Below, piece after piece: positions 27,664-38,559 of a stretch of DNA of 64,000 nucleotides (the first letter of the stretch is position 1; every line of letters begins with the position of its first letter). Position numbers and translations under genes: made by a program. The DNA is from Alloyangia pacifica (GTDB lineage: Bacteria; Pseudomonadota; Alphaproteobacteria; Rhodobacterales; Rhodobacteraceae), in the NCBI RefSeq assembly GCF_003111685.1, contig NZ_CP022189.1, positions 1,690,001-1,754,000 on the forward strand, given 5' to 3'. Below the pieces are notes generated by a model. It did not search any database, was not told the origin of the DNA, and saw only the letters and a program-made list of their open reading frames with translations.

Positions 27664-28218
27664 ATGGCAGAAAAGCCATATGTGGTAGACCAGATGATTT
27701 CGGCCAAGGCGATCGCCGCCCGGATCGAGGACCTCGCGCACGCGATCGAGCAAGAATTCGCCGACACCGAGAAGCTGGTGGTGGTGGGCCTGCTGCGCGG
27801 CAGCTTCGTCTTCATCGCCGATCTGGTGCGCGAACTCGACCTCGCGGTGGAAGTGGATTTCCTTGAGGCCTCCTCCTACGGCGACGGCATGGAATCGAGC
27901 CGCGAGGTGCGCATCCTCAAGGACCTCCGCTCGCCGATCGAGGGCCGCGACGTGCTGCTGGTGGAAGACATCGTCGACACCGGCTTCACCCTCAGCCACG
28001 TCATCCACCTGCTGGACAGCCGCAAGCCGCGCAAGCTGCGTACCATTGCGCTGCTCGACAAGCCCGTGCGGCGCGAAGTCCCGCTCAAGGCCGACTGGAT
28101 CGGATTCGAAATTCCGGACGAGTTTGTCGTGGGTTACGGCATCGACTTCGCGCAGCGCAACAGGAACCTGCCATTCATCGGCAAGGTGCGCTTCCCGGAG
28201 GACGCCGCGGCCGGCTGA
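27664..28218 (+). CDS. hpt: Hypoxanthine phosphoribosyltransferase
   Basis: 184 residues. A type I phosphoribosyltransferase for purine salvage (hypoxanthine to IMP). [19 protein letters not shown] forms the pyrophosphate loop, and the PRPP-binding signature [17 protein letters not shown] is perfect, followed by [10 protein letters not shown] and [18 protein letters not shown]. The start is ATG at 27664 with AAGGGGAGAACC before it. The gene is divergent from the Coq10-like gene across a 70-bp promoter gap. Confidence 0.94.
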   Translation: MAEKPYVVDQMISAKAIAARIEDLAHAIEQEFADTEKLVVVGLLRGSFVFIADLVRELDLAVEVDFLEASSYGDGMESSREVRILKDLRSPIEGRDVLLVEDIVDTGFTLSHVIHLLDSRKPRKLRTIALLDKPVRREVPLKADWIGFEIPDEFVVGYGIDFAQRNRNLPFIGKVRFPEDAAAG

Positions 28219-28596
28219 GCCGCGCACCTGCGAGGCGGATGGCGTGGAGCTTGCGCCATCCGCAGCCGAAAATGCCGGCGCTCGCGACCGGGGATGCGTG
28301 TCCGCAGGGCCGGGCACAGGGGTCTACGACGCGCGAGAGGCCCTTCCCATCTCTGTCAGGCCGCGTGAGATTTTCCGTGATGCCCCGCGTTGGGCAGCGT
28401 GATCCATAGCCTCACGTTTACCTCGTAATTCACTGATCAAAATTACCTATTCTTGACGATCCCCGCCAGGGGGCGCACTGCGGCGGCCCGCAAACCCGTA
28501 CCAATAGCCCTCTTGATCGAAATCCGGCCTCGGGTACCCTCGCCGCGGGATACGGTTTTCGAAAAACCCCGATTTCGGGAGGAAAGGGAGTTTCTT
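28219..28596. other. Gene-free region between hpt and the cytochrome c' gene
   Basis: 378 bases. The hpt-proximal end holds a 10-bp hairpin (28235-28263, listed separately). The middle, about 28410-28460, is AT-rich (TAATTCACTGATCAAAATTA), which fits a promoter for the cytochrome genes, but I cannot assign clear -35/-10 boxes. No coding sequence is supported. Confidence 0.5.
28235..28263 (+). terminator. Hairpin after hpt, possible terminator
   Basis: GCGGATGGCG pairs perfectly with CGCCATCCGC over a 9-nt loop, 16 bp after the hpt stop. No T-run follows, so termination is uncertain. Confidence 0.45.
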
Positions 28597-29058
28597 ATGA
28601 AGTTCACCGCAACCAGTTTCGCGATGGCCACCGCCGTCGCCGCTCTTGGCACTGCCGCCTTCGCGCAAGACCTGCCCGCGCCGGTCAAGGCACGGCAGGG
28701 CCAGTTCAACATCCTTGCCATCAACCTCGGCATTCTCGGCGACATGGCCCGTGGCAAGGCCCCCTATGACGCCGAGGCCGCGCAGGGCGCCGCCGACACG
28801 ATCGTCGCCGTCTCGATGATCCACGAGGCGCCGCTCTTCCCAGAGGGCACATCTGAAATGGACATCGACGGCACCCGCGCCAAAGCCGAGATCTGGGACG
28901 ATTGGGACGGCTTTGCCGAGAAGTGGTCCGGTCTCGGCCAGGCCGCCGCCAGCCTGCAGCAGGTCGCGGCCACCGGGCAGGAGGCACTTGGTCCGGCGGT
29001 CGGCCAGCTTGGCGGCGCCTGCAAGGCCTGCCACGACACCTATCGGGCACCCGAGTAA
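28597..29058 (+). CDS. Class II cytochrome c (c'/c556 type)
   Basis: 153-residue precursor with a clear signal peptide (MKFTATSFAMATAVAALGTA, cut after AFA). The single heme site CKACH sits near the C-terminus (GGACKACHDTYRAPE), the layout of four-helix-bundle c' or c556 cytochromes, which bind small ligands such as NO or carry electrons in the periplasm. The start is ATG at 28597 after a purine-rich GGGAGGAAAGGGAG. A diheme cytochrome follows 3 bp downstream, so the two probably work together. Confidence 0.9.
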   Translation: MKFTATSFAMATAVAALGTAAFAQDLPAPVKARQGQFNILAINLGILGDMARGKAPYDAEAAQGAADTIVAVSMIHEAPLFPEGTSEMDIDGTRAKAEIWDDWDGFAEKWSGLGQAAASLQQVAATGQEALGPAVGQLGGACKACHDTYRAPE

Positions 29059-29061
29059 CCC

Positions 29062-29955
29062 ATGCGCCGCCTGCTCGGCTTCCTGGCCCTGGTGGCGCTG
29101 TTCGCTGCCGGGGCGCTGTGGATGATCAGCGCCCCGGATCCGCTGCCTGCAGGTGAATTCGCCGATGATACGGGGGGCGATCCCGTCCGCGGCCAGGCGG
29201 TCTTCACCGCCGCGGGCTGCGCCTCCTGCCACCATGCCCCAGAAAGCGAGGACAAGCTGGTGCTGGCCGGCGGGCAACGGTTTCCTTCCGACTTCGGCAC
29301 GTTCATCGCTCCCAACATCTCGCCCGACCCGCAGGACGGCATCGGCGCCTGGAGCCTGCACGACTTTGCCAATGCCCTGCTGCGTGGCGTTTCGCCGGAG
29401 GGCCGGCATTATTACCCCGCCTTCCCCTATACCTCCTACATCCGCATGGAGCCGCAGGACGTGGTGGACCTCTGGAGCTACCTGCGCACCCTGCCCGCCG
29501 CCAGCACGCCGAGCCAGCCGCATGAGGTCAGCTTTCCCTTCAATCTGCGGCGCGGCCTCGGCCTTTGGAAGCAGGTCTACCTCGACCCCGCCTGGATCGT
29601 GCCCGGCGCGGAACCTGGCGAGATGCGCCGCGGCCGCTACCTGGTCGAGGCGCTGGCTCATTGCGGCGAATGCCATACCCCGCGCGACGGCTTCGGCGGG
29701 CTTGAGCGGACCGCGTGGCTCGCCGGCGCCCCTGCACCGGGCGGCAAGGGCAGCATCCCCGCGCTCACCCCGGACAAGCTGACCTGGAGCGCCGAGGATA
29801 TGGCCTATTACCTCGAGACCGGCTTCACCCCCGAATATGACAGCGCTGGTGGCCACATGGTCGAGGTGATCGCCAATTTCGCGCAGCTTTCGCCCGAGGA
29901 CCGCCTCGCCGTCGCCACCTACGTCAAGGCGCTGCCTGCACCCGCCGCGGACTGA
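29062..29955 (+). CDS. Diheme c-type cytochrome, membrane-anchored
   Basis: 297 residues. An N-terminal hydrophobic helix (LLGFLALVALFAAGALWMI) serves as signal or anchor. Two heme sites follow in two cytochrome c domains: CASCHH near residue 54 and CGECHT near 199, with methionines later in each domain as possible axial ligands. The layout resembles the cytochrome subunits of alcohol and aldehyde dehydrogenases. It starts 3 bp after the class II cytochrome gene. The electron partner is not identifiable here. Confidence 0.87.
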   Translation: MRRLLGFLALVALFAAGALWMISAPDPLPAGEFADDTGGDPVRGQAVFTAAGCASCHHAPESEDKLVLAGGQRFPSDFGTFIAPNISPDPQDGIGAWSLHDFANALLRGVSPEGRHYYPAFPYTSYIRMEPQDVVDLWSYLRTLPAASTPSQPHEVSFPFNLRRGLGLWKQVYLDPAWIVPGAEPGEMRRGRYLVEALAHCGECHTPRDGFGGLERTAWLAGAPAPGGKGSIPALTPDKLTWSAEDMAYYLETGFTPEYDSAGGHMVEVIANFAQLSPEDRLAVATYVKALPAPAAD

Positions 29956-30151
29956 TCCGGCGCCGCGCCGGGGGCAACGGCGGGATTTGCCTGTCTGAAA
30001 AGAGAAGAAGTTGCCGGCTCCGTGTCTAATGTCTCGGATGCAAGACTCTTGCGGGAGTCCGCCATGGGCAAGTGGGTCAGCCGCACGCTTTTCGACCGCT
30101 CGCGCCCCGCGCCCCCTTAACACCGGCGCACGGATCGCCTATCTGCCCGAC

Positions 30152-31504
30152 ATGGACAAAACTCTTAATATCGTGGGCGGCGGCATGGCCGGGTCCGAGG
30201 CTGCCTGGCAGGCGGCGCGGCTGGGTGTCGACGTGGTGATCCACGAGATGCGGCCCAAGGTGGAAACCTTCGCCCATCGCACCGGTAACCTCGCCGAGAT
30301 GGTCTGCTCGAACTCCTTCCGCTCGGACGATCACGAGCAGAATGCCGTGGGTCTCCTGCATTGGGAGATGCGGCAGGCGGGCTCGCTGATCATGCAGACG
30401 GCGGGGGAACACCGGCTGCCCGCGGGCGGCGCGCTGGCGGTGGACCGAGATCCCTTCTCCGAGGCGGTGACCGCCAAGCTCCTCGCGCTGCCGAATGTGT
30501 CGGTGAGCGCCGAGGAGATTTGCGAGCTGCCCTCGGACGGGCATTGGATCTTTGCCACCGGTCCGCTGACCTCGGGCACGCTCGGCAAGGCGCTGCAAGC
30601 CGAGACCGGCTCCGAGGCGCTGGCCTTCTTCGACGCCATCGCCCCCATCGTCTATTTCGACACGATCGACATGGACACGGCCTGGCTGCAGAGCCGCTAC
30701 GACAAGGGCGAGACCGAGGAAGAGCAGAAGGCCTACATCAACTGCCCGATGACCAAGGAGCAGTACGAGGGTTTCATCGACGCGCTGCTGGCCGCCGAGA
30801 AGACCGAGTTCCACGAGGGCGAGACAGCGGGCTATTTCGACGGTTGCCTGCCGATCGAGGTGATGGCCGAGCGTGGCCGCGAGACGCTGCGCCACGGGCC
30901 GATGAAGCCGATCGGCCTGACCAACCCGCACAAGCCCGAGGAAAAGGCCTATGCCGTGGTGCAGCTGCGCCGCGACAACGCGCTCGGCACGCTCTACAAC
31001 ATCGTGGGCTTCCAGACGAAGATGAAATACGGCGCGCAGACCGAGGTTTTCCGCCGCATCCCGGGGCTGCAGAACGCCAGCTTTGCGCGTCTCGGCGGCA
31101 TCCACCGCAACACCTTCCTCAACTCGCCGACGCTGCTGGATGCACAGATGCGCCTGCGCTCGCGGCCGAACCTGCGCTTTGCCGGGCAGATCACCGGCGT
31201 CGAGGGCTATGTCGAGAGCGCCTCGATGGGGCTGCTGGCGGGACGGATGGCGGCGGCGGAGATCCTCGGGCATGAGCTGCCGCAGGTGCCGCAGGACACT
31301 GCCCATGGCGCGCTCATCCATCACATCACCGGCGGCGCCGAGGCCAAGACCTTCCAGCCGATGAACGTGAACTTCGGCCTCTTCCGCCCGCTCGAAGGGC
31401 TGCGCGGCGGCCGCCGCGGCCGCAAGGACCGCTACAAGGGCTACACCGACCGCGCCAAGACCGTCTGGCAGGAGTGGCTCGCCGCACAGGAGGTGCCCGC
31501 GTGA
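30152..31504 (+). CDS. trmFO: Folate/FAD-dependent tRNA (uracil-54-C5)-methyltransferase TrmFO
   Basis: 450 residues. It makes m5U54 in the T-loop of tRNA using methylenetetrahydrofolate and FADH2. The FAD site is [17 protein letters not shown]. Family blocks include [36 protein letters not shown] and the C-terminal [12 protein letters not shown]. The start is ATG at 30152, directly before the conserved dinucleotide site; the in-frame ORF upstream is not conserved-looking. It ends in a GTGA overlap with the next small gene. Confidence 0.95.
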   Translation: MDKTLNIVGGGMAGSEAAWQAARLGVDVVIHEMRPKVETFAHRTGNLAEMVCSNSFRSDDHEQNAVGLLHWEMRQAGSLIMQTAGEHRLPAGGALAVDRDPFSEAVTAKLLALPNVSVSAEEICELPSDGHWIFATGPLTSGTLGKALQAETGSEALAFFDAIAPIVYFDTIDMDTAWLQSRYDKGETEEEQKAYINCPMTKEQYEGFIDALLAAEKTEFHEGETAGYFDGCLPIEVMAERGRETLRHGPMKPIGLTNPHKPEEKAYAVVQLRRDNALGTLYNIVGFQTKMKYGAQTEVFRRIPGLQNASFARLGGIHRNTFLNSPTLLDAQMRLRSRPNLRFAGQITGVEGYVESASMGLLAGRMAAAEILGHELPQVPQDTAHGALIHHITGGAEAKTFQPMNVNFGLFRPLEGLRGGRRGRKDRYKGYTDRAKTVWQEWLAAQEVPA

Positions 31505-31722
31505 ACTACGTCCTCGCCCTGCTGCTGCCGCCGCTCTCGATCCTGCTGACCGGCAGGCCGATCCTTGGCATCGTGGTCTTCGTGATCTGGGTGCCGGCGA
31601 TCATCTTCTCGGGCGGGCTCACCCATCCGATGTTCATCCTTCTGGCCTGGGTGCTGATCTACCAGTCCGGCGAAGAGCGGCGCACCCGGCGGATCGAGAA
31701 AGCCTATCGCCGCGAGGACTGA
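31501..31722 (+). CDS. Small two-helix membrane protein (possibly Pmp3/YqaE-like)
   Basis: 73 residues starting at GTG 31501, overlapping the trmFO stop as GTGA. It begins [19 protein letters not shown], which resembles the first helix and LLPP motif of Pmp3/YqaE small hydrophobic proteins. A second hydrophobic helix follows ([13 protein letters not shown]), then a charged basic tail. The match to Pmp3 is loose, so the family is tentative. It lies between trmFO and gluQ and ends 1 bp before gluQ, so the three are co-translated. Confidence 0.65.
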   Translation: MNYVLALLLPPLSILLTGRPILGIVVFVIWVPAIIFSGGLTHPMFILLAWVLIYQSGEERRTRRIEKAYRRED

Positions 31723-31723
31723 G

Positions 31724-32596
31724 GTGCGCACGCGCTTTGCCCCTTCGCCCACCGGCCCGCTGCACCTGGGCCATGCCTATTCGGCGCTGCTGGCCGAGGG
31801 CATGGCGCGGGCGGCGGGCGGCGCGTTCCTGATGCGTATCGAGGATATCGACAGCACCCGCTCGCGCGCCCATTGGGAAGCGCAGATCTACGACGATCTG
31901 CGCTGGCTCGGCCTCAAATGGGACGAGGCGCCGATGCGCCAGTCGGACCGGCTGCCCGCCTATGAGGCGGCGCTCGACGCGCTCTGGGCGCGAGAGCTGA
32001 TCTACCCCTGCCACTGCACCCGCCGCGACATCCAGGCCGCCGCCTCGGCGCCACAGGAAGGCACCGAGCCCGCCTATGGCCCCGACGGGCTGGTCTATCC
32101 CGGCACCTGCCGGCACCTGCTCGCCCCCGGCTACGGCGCGACGCCCCGACCGCGCGGCGCGGCACTGCGCCTCGACATAGCGCGGGCGCTGGACGAGATC
32201 GGCGCGGATCTGTGGTTCGAGGAGACCGGCGCGGGTCCGGACGGCGACACCGGGCGCATCGCGCTCTCCCACGATCAACTGCTCCGACAAGTGGGCGACG
32301 TGGTTCTGTCACGCCGCGACTTCCCCGGCTCGTACCACCTGTCGGTGGTTTTGGACGATGCGGCGCAGGCGATCACCCACGTGGTGCGGGGGCGCGATCT
32401 TTTCGAGGCGACGGCGATCCATGTGGTGCTGCAGCGGGTCTTGGGGCTCTGGACTCCGGTCTACCACCACCATGAGTTGATCCGCGACGAGGAAGGCAAG
32501 CGGCTCGCCAAGCGCGACGACGCGCGGGCCATCGCGACTTACCGCGCAGAAGGGGCCAGCCCGGAGGACATAAGGCGGATGGTCGGCCGCGAGTGA
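31724..32596 (+). CDS. gluQ: Glutamyl-Q tRNA(Asp) synthetase
   Basis: 290 residues, a catalytic-domain-only paralogue of glutamyl-tRNA synthetase without the anticodon-binding domain. It has the HIGH-type motif SPTGPLHLGHAYSAL, zinc-type cysteines in CHCTRRD and GTCRH, and a KMSKS-type loop GKRLAKRDD. It attaches glutamate to queuosine-34 of tRNA(Asp). The start is GTG at 31724, one base after the previous stop, with the TGAGGTG context acting as ribosome site. Confidence 0.93.
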   Translation: MRTRFAPSPTGPLHLGHAYSALLAEGMARAAGGAFLMRIEDIDSTRSRAHWEAQIYDDLRWLGLKWDEAPMRQSDRLPAYEAALDALWARELIYPCHCTRRDIQAAASAPQEGTEPAYGPDGLVYPGTCRHLLAPGYGATPRPRGAALRLDIARALDEIGADLWFEETGAGPDGDTGRIALSHDQLLRQVGDVVLSRRDFPGSYHLSVVLDDAAQAITHVVRGRDLFEATAIHVVLQRVLGLWTPVYHHHELIRDEEGKRLAKRDDARAIATYRAEGASPEDIRRMVGRE

Positions 32597-32672
32597 TCGG
32601 GGGCCTGCCGCTCGCCGCTGCGCGCCTCAGCCCGGCACATTGGAAAAGAGGAGACGGGGCCGTACGGCGGCG

Positions 32673-33035
32673 TCAGCCCGCCATGGGCTGCAGGATTTCG
32701 ACTTCCTCGCCATCGCGCAGCGCGGTGTAGAAGCAGCTGCGGCGGTTGGTGTGGCAGGCCGGGCCGGTCTGGCGCACGAGGGCCAGCAGGCAGTCACGGT
32801 CGCAGTCGACGCGCAGCTCGACCAGTTCCTGCAGATGGCCCGAGCTTTCGCCCTTCACCCAGAAACTCTGGCGCGAGCGCGACCAGTAGGTGACACGGCC
32901 GGTCTCGAGCGTGCGGGCGACCGACTCGGCGTTCATCCAGGCCATCATCAGCACCTCGCCCGTCGCCTCCTCCTGCGCGATGCAGGGGATCAGGCCGTTT
33001 GCGTCATAGACCAAGGTGGCGGGATCGAAGCTCAT
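32673..33035 (-). CDS. hisI: Phosphoribosyl-AMP cyclohydrolase
   Basis: 120 residues. It is the third step of histidine synthesis, opening the purine ring of phosphoribosyl-AMP. The metal sites are DCDRDCLL and CHTNRRSCFY, and AWMNAESVARTLETGRVTYWSRSR is the family core. It lacks the HisE domain that is fused in some bacteria. ATG 33035 follows AAGGGAATTTCACC. It is divergent from the IscU-like gene. Confidence 0.95.
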   Translation of the reverse strand: MSFDPATLVYDANGLIPCIAQEEATGEVLMMAWMNAESVARTLETGRVTYWSRSRQSFWVKGESSGHLQELVELRVDCDRDCLLALVRQTGPACHTNRRSCFYTALRDGEEVEILQPMAG

Positions 33036-33104
33036 GGTGAAATTCCCTTTTGCAGGTGCCGGGCGCGCACCCTATCTATGGGGGGCGAGCCGAAAGGGAA
33101 ACCC

Positions 33105-33569
33105 ATGTCCGCCACCACCTCTGCCGAAACCGACCTGATCAAGCTCTACTCCTCGCGCATACTCGCGCTGGCGGCGGATATTCCCCGGACCGAGCGGCTG
33201 GAGCATCCCGATGCGACGGTGAAGAAGCGCTCGCCGCTCTGCGGCTCGACGGTGACCGTCGATCTCGCGCTGCAGGACGGGCGGGTCAGCGACTTCGGCC
33301 AGGACGTGAAGGCCTGCGCGCTTGGCCAGGCGGCGGCCTCGGTCGTCGGCGAGGCGATCATCGGCTGCACTCCCGAGCAATTGGCACAGGCGCGCGATGC
33401 GCTGCGCGCCATGCTCAAGGAGGACGGGCCGACCCCGCCTGCCCCCTTCGACGGGCTCGAGGTGCTGCGCCCGGCGGCGGCTTACAAGAACCGCCACGCC
33501 TCGATCATGCTGGCGCTGGAGGCGGCGACCGAAGCCGCCGAGGAAATCGTCGCGGCGCGCAGCGCCTGA
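33105..33569 (+). CDS. IscU/NifU N-terminal-like iron-sulfur scaffold protein
   Basis: 154 residues. It shows the NifU-N fold pattern LIKLYSSRILALAADIP, a first cysteine in SPLCGSTVTVDL and a second in FGQDVKACALGQAAASVVGEAI, with a third in GCTP. These align with cluster-binding cysteines of IscU-like scaffolds, though spacing differs and no IscS neighbour exists, so a role in iron-sulfur assembly is inferred. It is common next to hisI in this family of bacteria. The start is ATG at 33105 with AAAGGGAAACCC upstream. Confidence 0.8.
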   Translation: MSATTSAETDLIKLYSSRILALAADIPRTERLEHPDATVKKRSPLCGSTVTVDLALQDGRVSDFGQDVKACALGQAAASVVGEAIIGCTPEQLAQARDALRAMLKEDGPTPPAPFDGLEVLRPAAAYKNRHASIMLALEAATEAAEEIVAARSA

Positions 33570-33613
33570 CGGCGCCCCGGCCCCGGTCGAGCCCAGAGAT
33601 CAGAACACCCGAC

Positions 33614-33650
33614 AAAAAAACCGCCGCACTCCGGGGATGGGAGGCGGCGG
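33614..33650 (-). terminator. Intrinsic terminator of the small membrane peptide gene
   Basis: On the minus strand CCGCCGC-CTCC and GGAG-A-GCGGCGG form a GC-rich stem with one bulged base, followed by seven T. It lies 143 bp downstream of the 40-residue peptide stop, which defines an independent short transcript. It also falls just after the convergent IscU-like gene. Confidence 0.8.
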
Positions 33651-33792
33651 AAGTGGCGTGTCTTGTGGACTCCGGAAGAGCCGCTTTGCGTATCCGGGGA
33701 TCAGGCGACCCGGAGTTGGGGAAACAATGCGTCGCATCGGGACAGTGATGCGGCGGCACCCGGAGCAAGACCGCAGGCAGAAATTCGAAGGC

Positions 33793-33915
33793 TCAGAGCA
33801 GCGGCAAATGCAGCGCCCCGACAAGGATCACGATCAGCGACACGGCCCCGATCATGTCGGTGACCAGCGAGCTGTTGTCGGCGCGGCTCATGGTGGTGCG
33901 GATGGTCTCAATCAT
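33793..33915 (-). CDS. 40-residue hydrophobic membrane peptide
   Basis: Forty residues: a polar N-terminal part (MIETIRTTMSRADNSSLVTD) followed by a single likely transmembrane helix (MIGAVSLIVILVGALHLPLL). I do not recognise a named family. The gene is credible because it has AGGGA nine bases before the ATG, its own terminator (33614-33650), and is flanked upstream by the recG terminator. The region upstream carries five GAAC motifs, two of them as GAAC-N7-GAAC (see findings). The length and shape recall SOS-type toxic peptides such as TisB, but toxicity is only a guess. Confidence 0.65.
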   Translation of the reverse strand: MIETIRTTMSRADNSSLVTDMIGAVSLIVILVGALHLPLL

Positions 33916-33991
33916 CTTGGCGTTCCCTGTGTGCGTGCTGTGCGTGTTCTCTTGTTGCCCTTTTGTTCTCACGTGATGCGAGTCGAGTAAA

Positions 33992-34039
33992 GAACTTTTT
34001 AAGAACATTTGCGAACACCTGAGAACATGAGGCAGGAAC
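33992..34039. promoter_or_regulatory. Array of five phased GAAC motifs including an SOS-type box
   Basis: GAAC occurs at 33992, 34003, 34013, 34023 and 34036, i.e. every 10-13 bp and so on one face of the helix. The first two form GAAC-N7-GAAC, the alphaproteobacterial LexA box in its reverse orientation (GTTC-N7-GTTC). The array lies 77 to 124 bp upstream of the start of the minus-strand membrane peptide gene and just beyond the recG terminator. GTTC also appears at 33946 and 33965. Confidence 0.5.
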
Positions 34040-34046
34040 ACAAAGG

Positions 34047-34072
34047 CCCGGCGCGTCTCTCTGCGCGCCGGG
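34047..34072 (-). terminator. Intrinsic terminator after recG
   Basis: CCCGGCGCG pairs with CGCGCCGGG around an 8-nt loop, with AAAG and CTTT extending the stem on either side of a mismatch. It lies 51 bp after the recG stop on the minus strand and separates recG from the GAAC array. Confidence 0.7.
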
Positions 34073-34122
34073 ACTTCTTTATTTTACTTAATTGACAGAG
34101 AGTTACAGGGTCGACGCGTCGA

Positions 34123-36213
34123 TTACCCGACGCTGATCAGCTTGATCGCCTCGTCCTGCCGCATCAGCCAGAGCAGCATGCGCGCCGCCTTGCCCCGGTC
34201 GCTCTGCAGCTCCGGATCCTCGGCCAGCAGCCGCCGGGCATCGCTCTGCGCCATGGCCATCAGCGAGGCCTGGCTTTCGAGGTCAGCCACCTTGAAGCGC
34301 GGCAGGCCCGATTGCGCGGTGCCGATGAGATCCCCCGCGCCGCGCATCTGCAGATCGACCTCGGAGATGCGGAAGCCGTCCTCGGTCTCGCGCAGCGTCG
34401 TGAGCCGCTTCGAGCCGCTCTCGCCGAGCGGCGGCTGGTACATCAGCAGGCAGGTGGAGGCCGCCTCGCCCCGCCCGACTCGCCCGCGCAACTGGTGCAG
34501 CTGCGCCAGCCCGAAGATCTCGGCCCGCTCGATCACCATGATCGAGGCATTGGGCACGTTCACCCCGACCTCGATCACCGTGGTGGCGACCAGCACCTTT
34601 GTCTCGCCGGCGACGAAGCGCGCCATGGCGGCGTCCTTCTCGGCGGGCGGCATCTGGCCGTGCACCAGCCCCACCACCCCCTCGCCAAGTTCGGCGCGCA
34701 GGCGCTTGAAGCGCTCCTCGGCGGCGGTGAGGTCCGAGACCTCGCTCTCCTCGACCAGCGGGCAGACCCAATAGGCCTGCCGCCCCTCGGCAACGGCCTT
34801 GCGCAGATGCTCCACGACCTCGCCCATGCGCTCGGTCGAAACCAGCGCGGTCTGCACCGGCTTGCGCCCCGGCGGCTTTTCGTCGAGCACCGAGACGTCC
34901 ATGTCGCCGTATTGCGCCAGCGCGAGGCTGCGCGGGATCGGAGTCGCCGTCATCACCAGCACGTCGGCGCCCTGCCCCTTGCGGCCCAGCTCGAGCCGCT
35001 GGCGCACGCCGAAGCGGTGCTGCTCGTCGACGATGGCAAGGCGCAGCGCCTTGAACACCACATCATCCTGAAACACCGCGTGGGTGCCCACGAGGATGTG
35101 GATATTCCCCTCCGCCAGTGCCGCGAGCTTGGCCTTGCGCTCGGCACCCTTGTCGCGGCCGGTGAGAATTTCCACCACCACCCCGGCGCTTTCGGCGAGC
35201 GGCTGCAGGCCTTCGAGGTGCTGCCGCGCAAGAATCTCGGTCGGCGCCATCATCACGCCCTGCCCGCCGGATTCCACCGCGACGAGCAGCGCCATGAAAG
35301 CGACCAGCGTCTTGCCCGCCCCCACGTCGCCCTGAAGCAGGCGGTTCATCCGGGTCTCGGCGGCCATGTCCTCGGCGATCTCGTCCATCGCCCTCAGCTG
35401 CGCGCCGGTGGGCCGGTAGGGCAGCGCCGAGAGCACGCGGCGGCGCAGGCGCCCGTCGCCCACGGTGGGATACCCCTTGCCCTTGCGGCGGTTGATCCGC
35501 GCGAGGCCCAGCGTCAGCTGGTGCGCCAGCAGCTCGTCATAGGCGAGCCGGGCGCGGGCCGGCGCGCTGGGGCTGAGCGCGGCCATGCCATCGGGGGCAT
35601 GGGCCGCCTCGAGCGCGGCGTGCCAGTCGGGCCAGCCCTCACGGTCCTTCAACGGCCCGTCGATCCATTCCGCCAGCTCGGGCGCGCGGCTGAGCGCCCC
35701 GGCCACGGCGCGGGCCATGAGTTTCTGCGTGACCCCGGCTGTCAGCGGGTAGACCGGCTCGAAGAGCGGCAGCGTGTGGGCCTCCTCGGGCGGCAGCATG
35801 TGGTCGGGGTGGACCATCTGCGCCAAGCCGTCGAAAAACTCGACCTTGCCGGAGACCAGCCGCCGCGATCCCTCGGGCAGCACGCGGGTCAGGTAGTCGG
35901 CGCGACCGTGGAAGAACACCAGCTGAAACGTCGTCTCGGCGTCCTCGACCTGGATGCGGTAGGGCCGCCCCTTCACCGCGGGAGGCATGTGGCGCAGGAC
36001 CTCCACCTCGACCGTCACCGTGCCGGGAAGGTCGGCCCCCTGCACCGAAGGCCGCGGGCGGCGGTCGATCACTGAATGCGGCAGCGTCAGCAGCAGGTCG
36101 CGCGGCGCGACAACGTCCAGCCCCTCCATCGCCTGCGCGGTCTTGGGGCCGACGCCGTCCAGCGTCTTGAGCTCGGCAAAGAGCGGCCAGAGGGCCTCGG
36201 GGCGCTGGCTCAT
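34123..36213 (-). CDS. recG: ATP-dependent DNA helicase RecG
   Basis: 696 residues, the normal length. It remodels stalled forks and branched DNA. An N-terminal OB or wedge domain is followed by the helicase motifs: Walker A QGDVGAGKTLVAF near 295, motif II IVDEQHRFGVRQR, motif III MTATPIPRSLAL, and motifs V/VI in TVIEVGVNVPNAS and QLRGRVGRGE. It lies 7 bp after ligA, so the two form a unit that ends at a terminator at 34047-34072. Confidence 0.96.
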   Translation of the reverse strand: MSQRPEALWPLFAELKTLDGVGPKTAQAMEGLDVVAPRDLLLTLPHSVIDRRPRPSVQGADLPGTVTVEVEVLRHMPPAVKGRPYRIQVEDAETTFQLVFFHGRADYLTRVLPEGSRRLVSGKVEFFDGLAQMVHPDHMLPPEEAHTLPLFEPVYPLTAGVTQKLMARAVAGALSRAPELAEWIDGPLKDREGWPDWHAALEAAHAPDGMAALSPSAPARARLAYDELLAHQLTLGLARINRRKGKGYPTVGDGRLRRRVLSALPYRPTGAQLRAMDEIAEDMAAETRMNRLLQGDVGAGKTLVAFMALLVAVESGGQGVMMAPTEILARQHLEGLQPLAESAGVVVEILTGRDKGAERKAKLAALAEGNIHILVGTHAVFQDDVVFKALRLAIVDEQHRFGVRQRLELGRKGQGADVLVMTATPIPRSLALAQYGDMDVSVLDEKPPGRKPVQTALVSTERMGEVVEHLRKAVAEGRQAYWVCPLVEESEVSDLTAAEERFKRLRAELGEGVVGLVHGQMPPAEKDAAMARFVAGETKVLVATTVIEVGVNVPNASIMVIERAEIFGLAQLHQLRGRVGRGEAASTCLLMYQPPLGESGSKRLTTLRETEDGFRISEVDLQMRGAGDLIGTAQSGLPRFKVADLESQASLMAMAQSDARRLLAEDPELQSDRGKAARMLLWLMRQDEAIKLISVG

Positions 36214-36220
36214 GCCGCGC

Positions 36221-38509
<2,289 letters not shown>

Positions 38510-38559
38510 TCACGCCTTTTAGCAGACGTGATAGGGCGCGCGGCGGAGCACGTCCAGAG

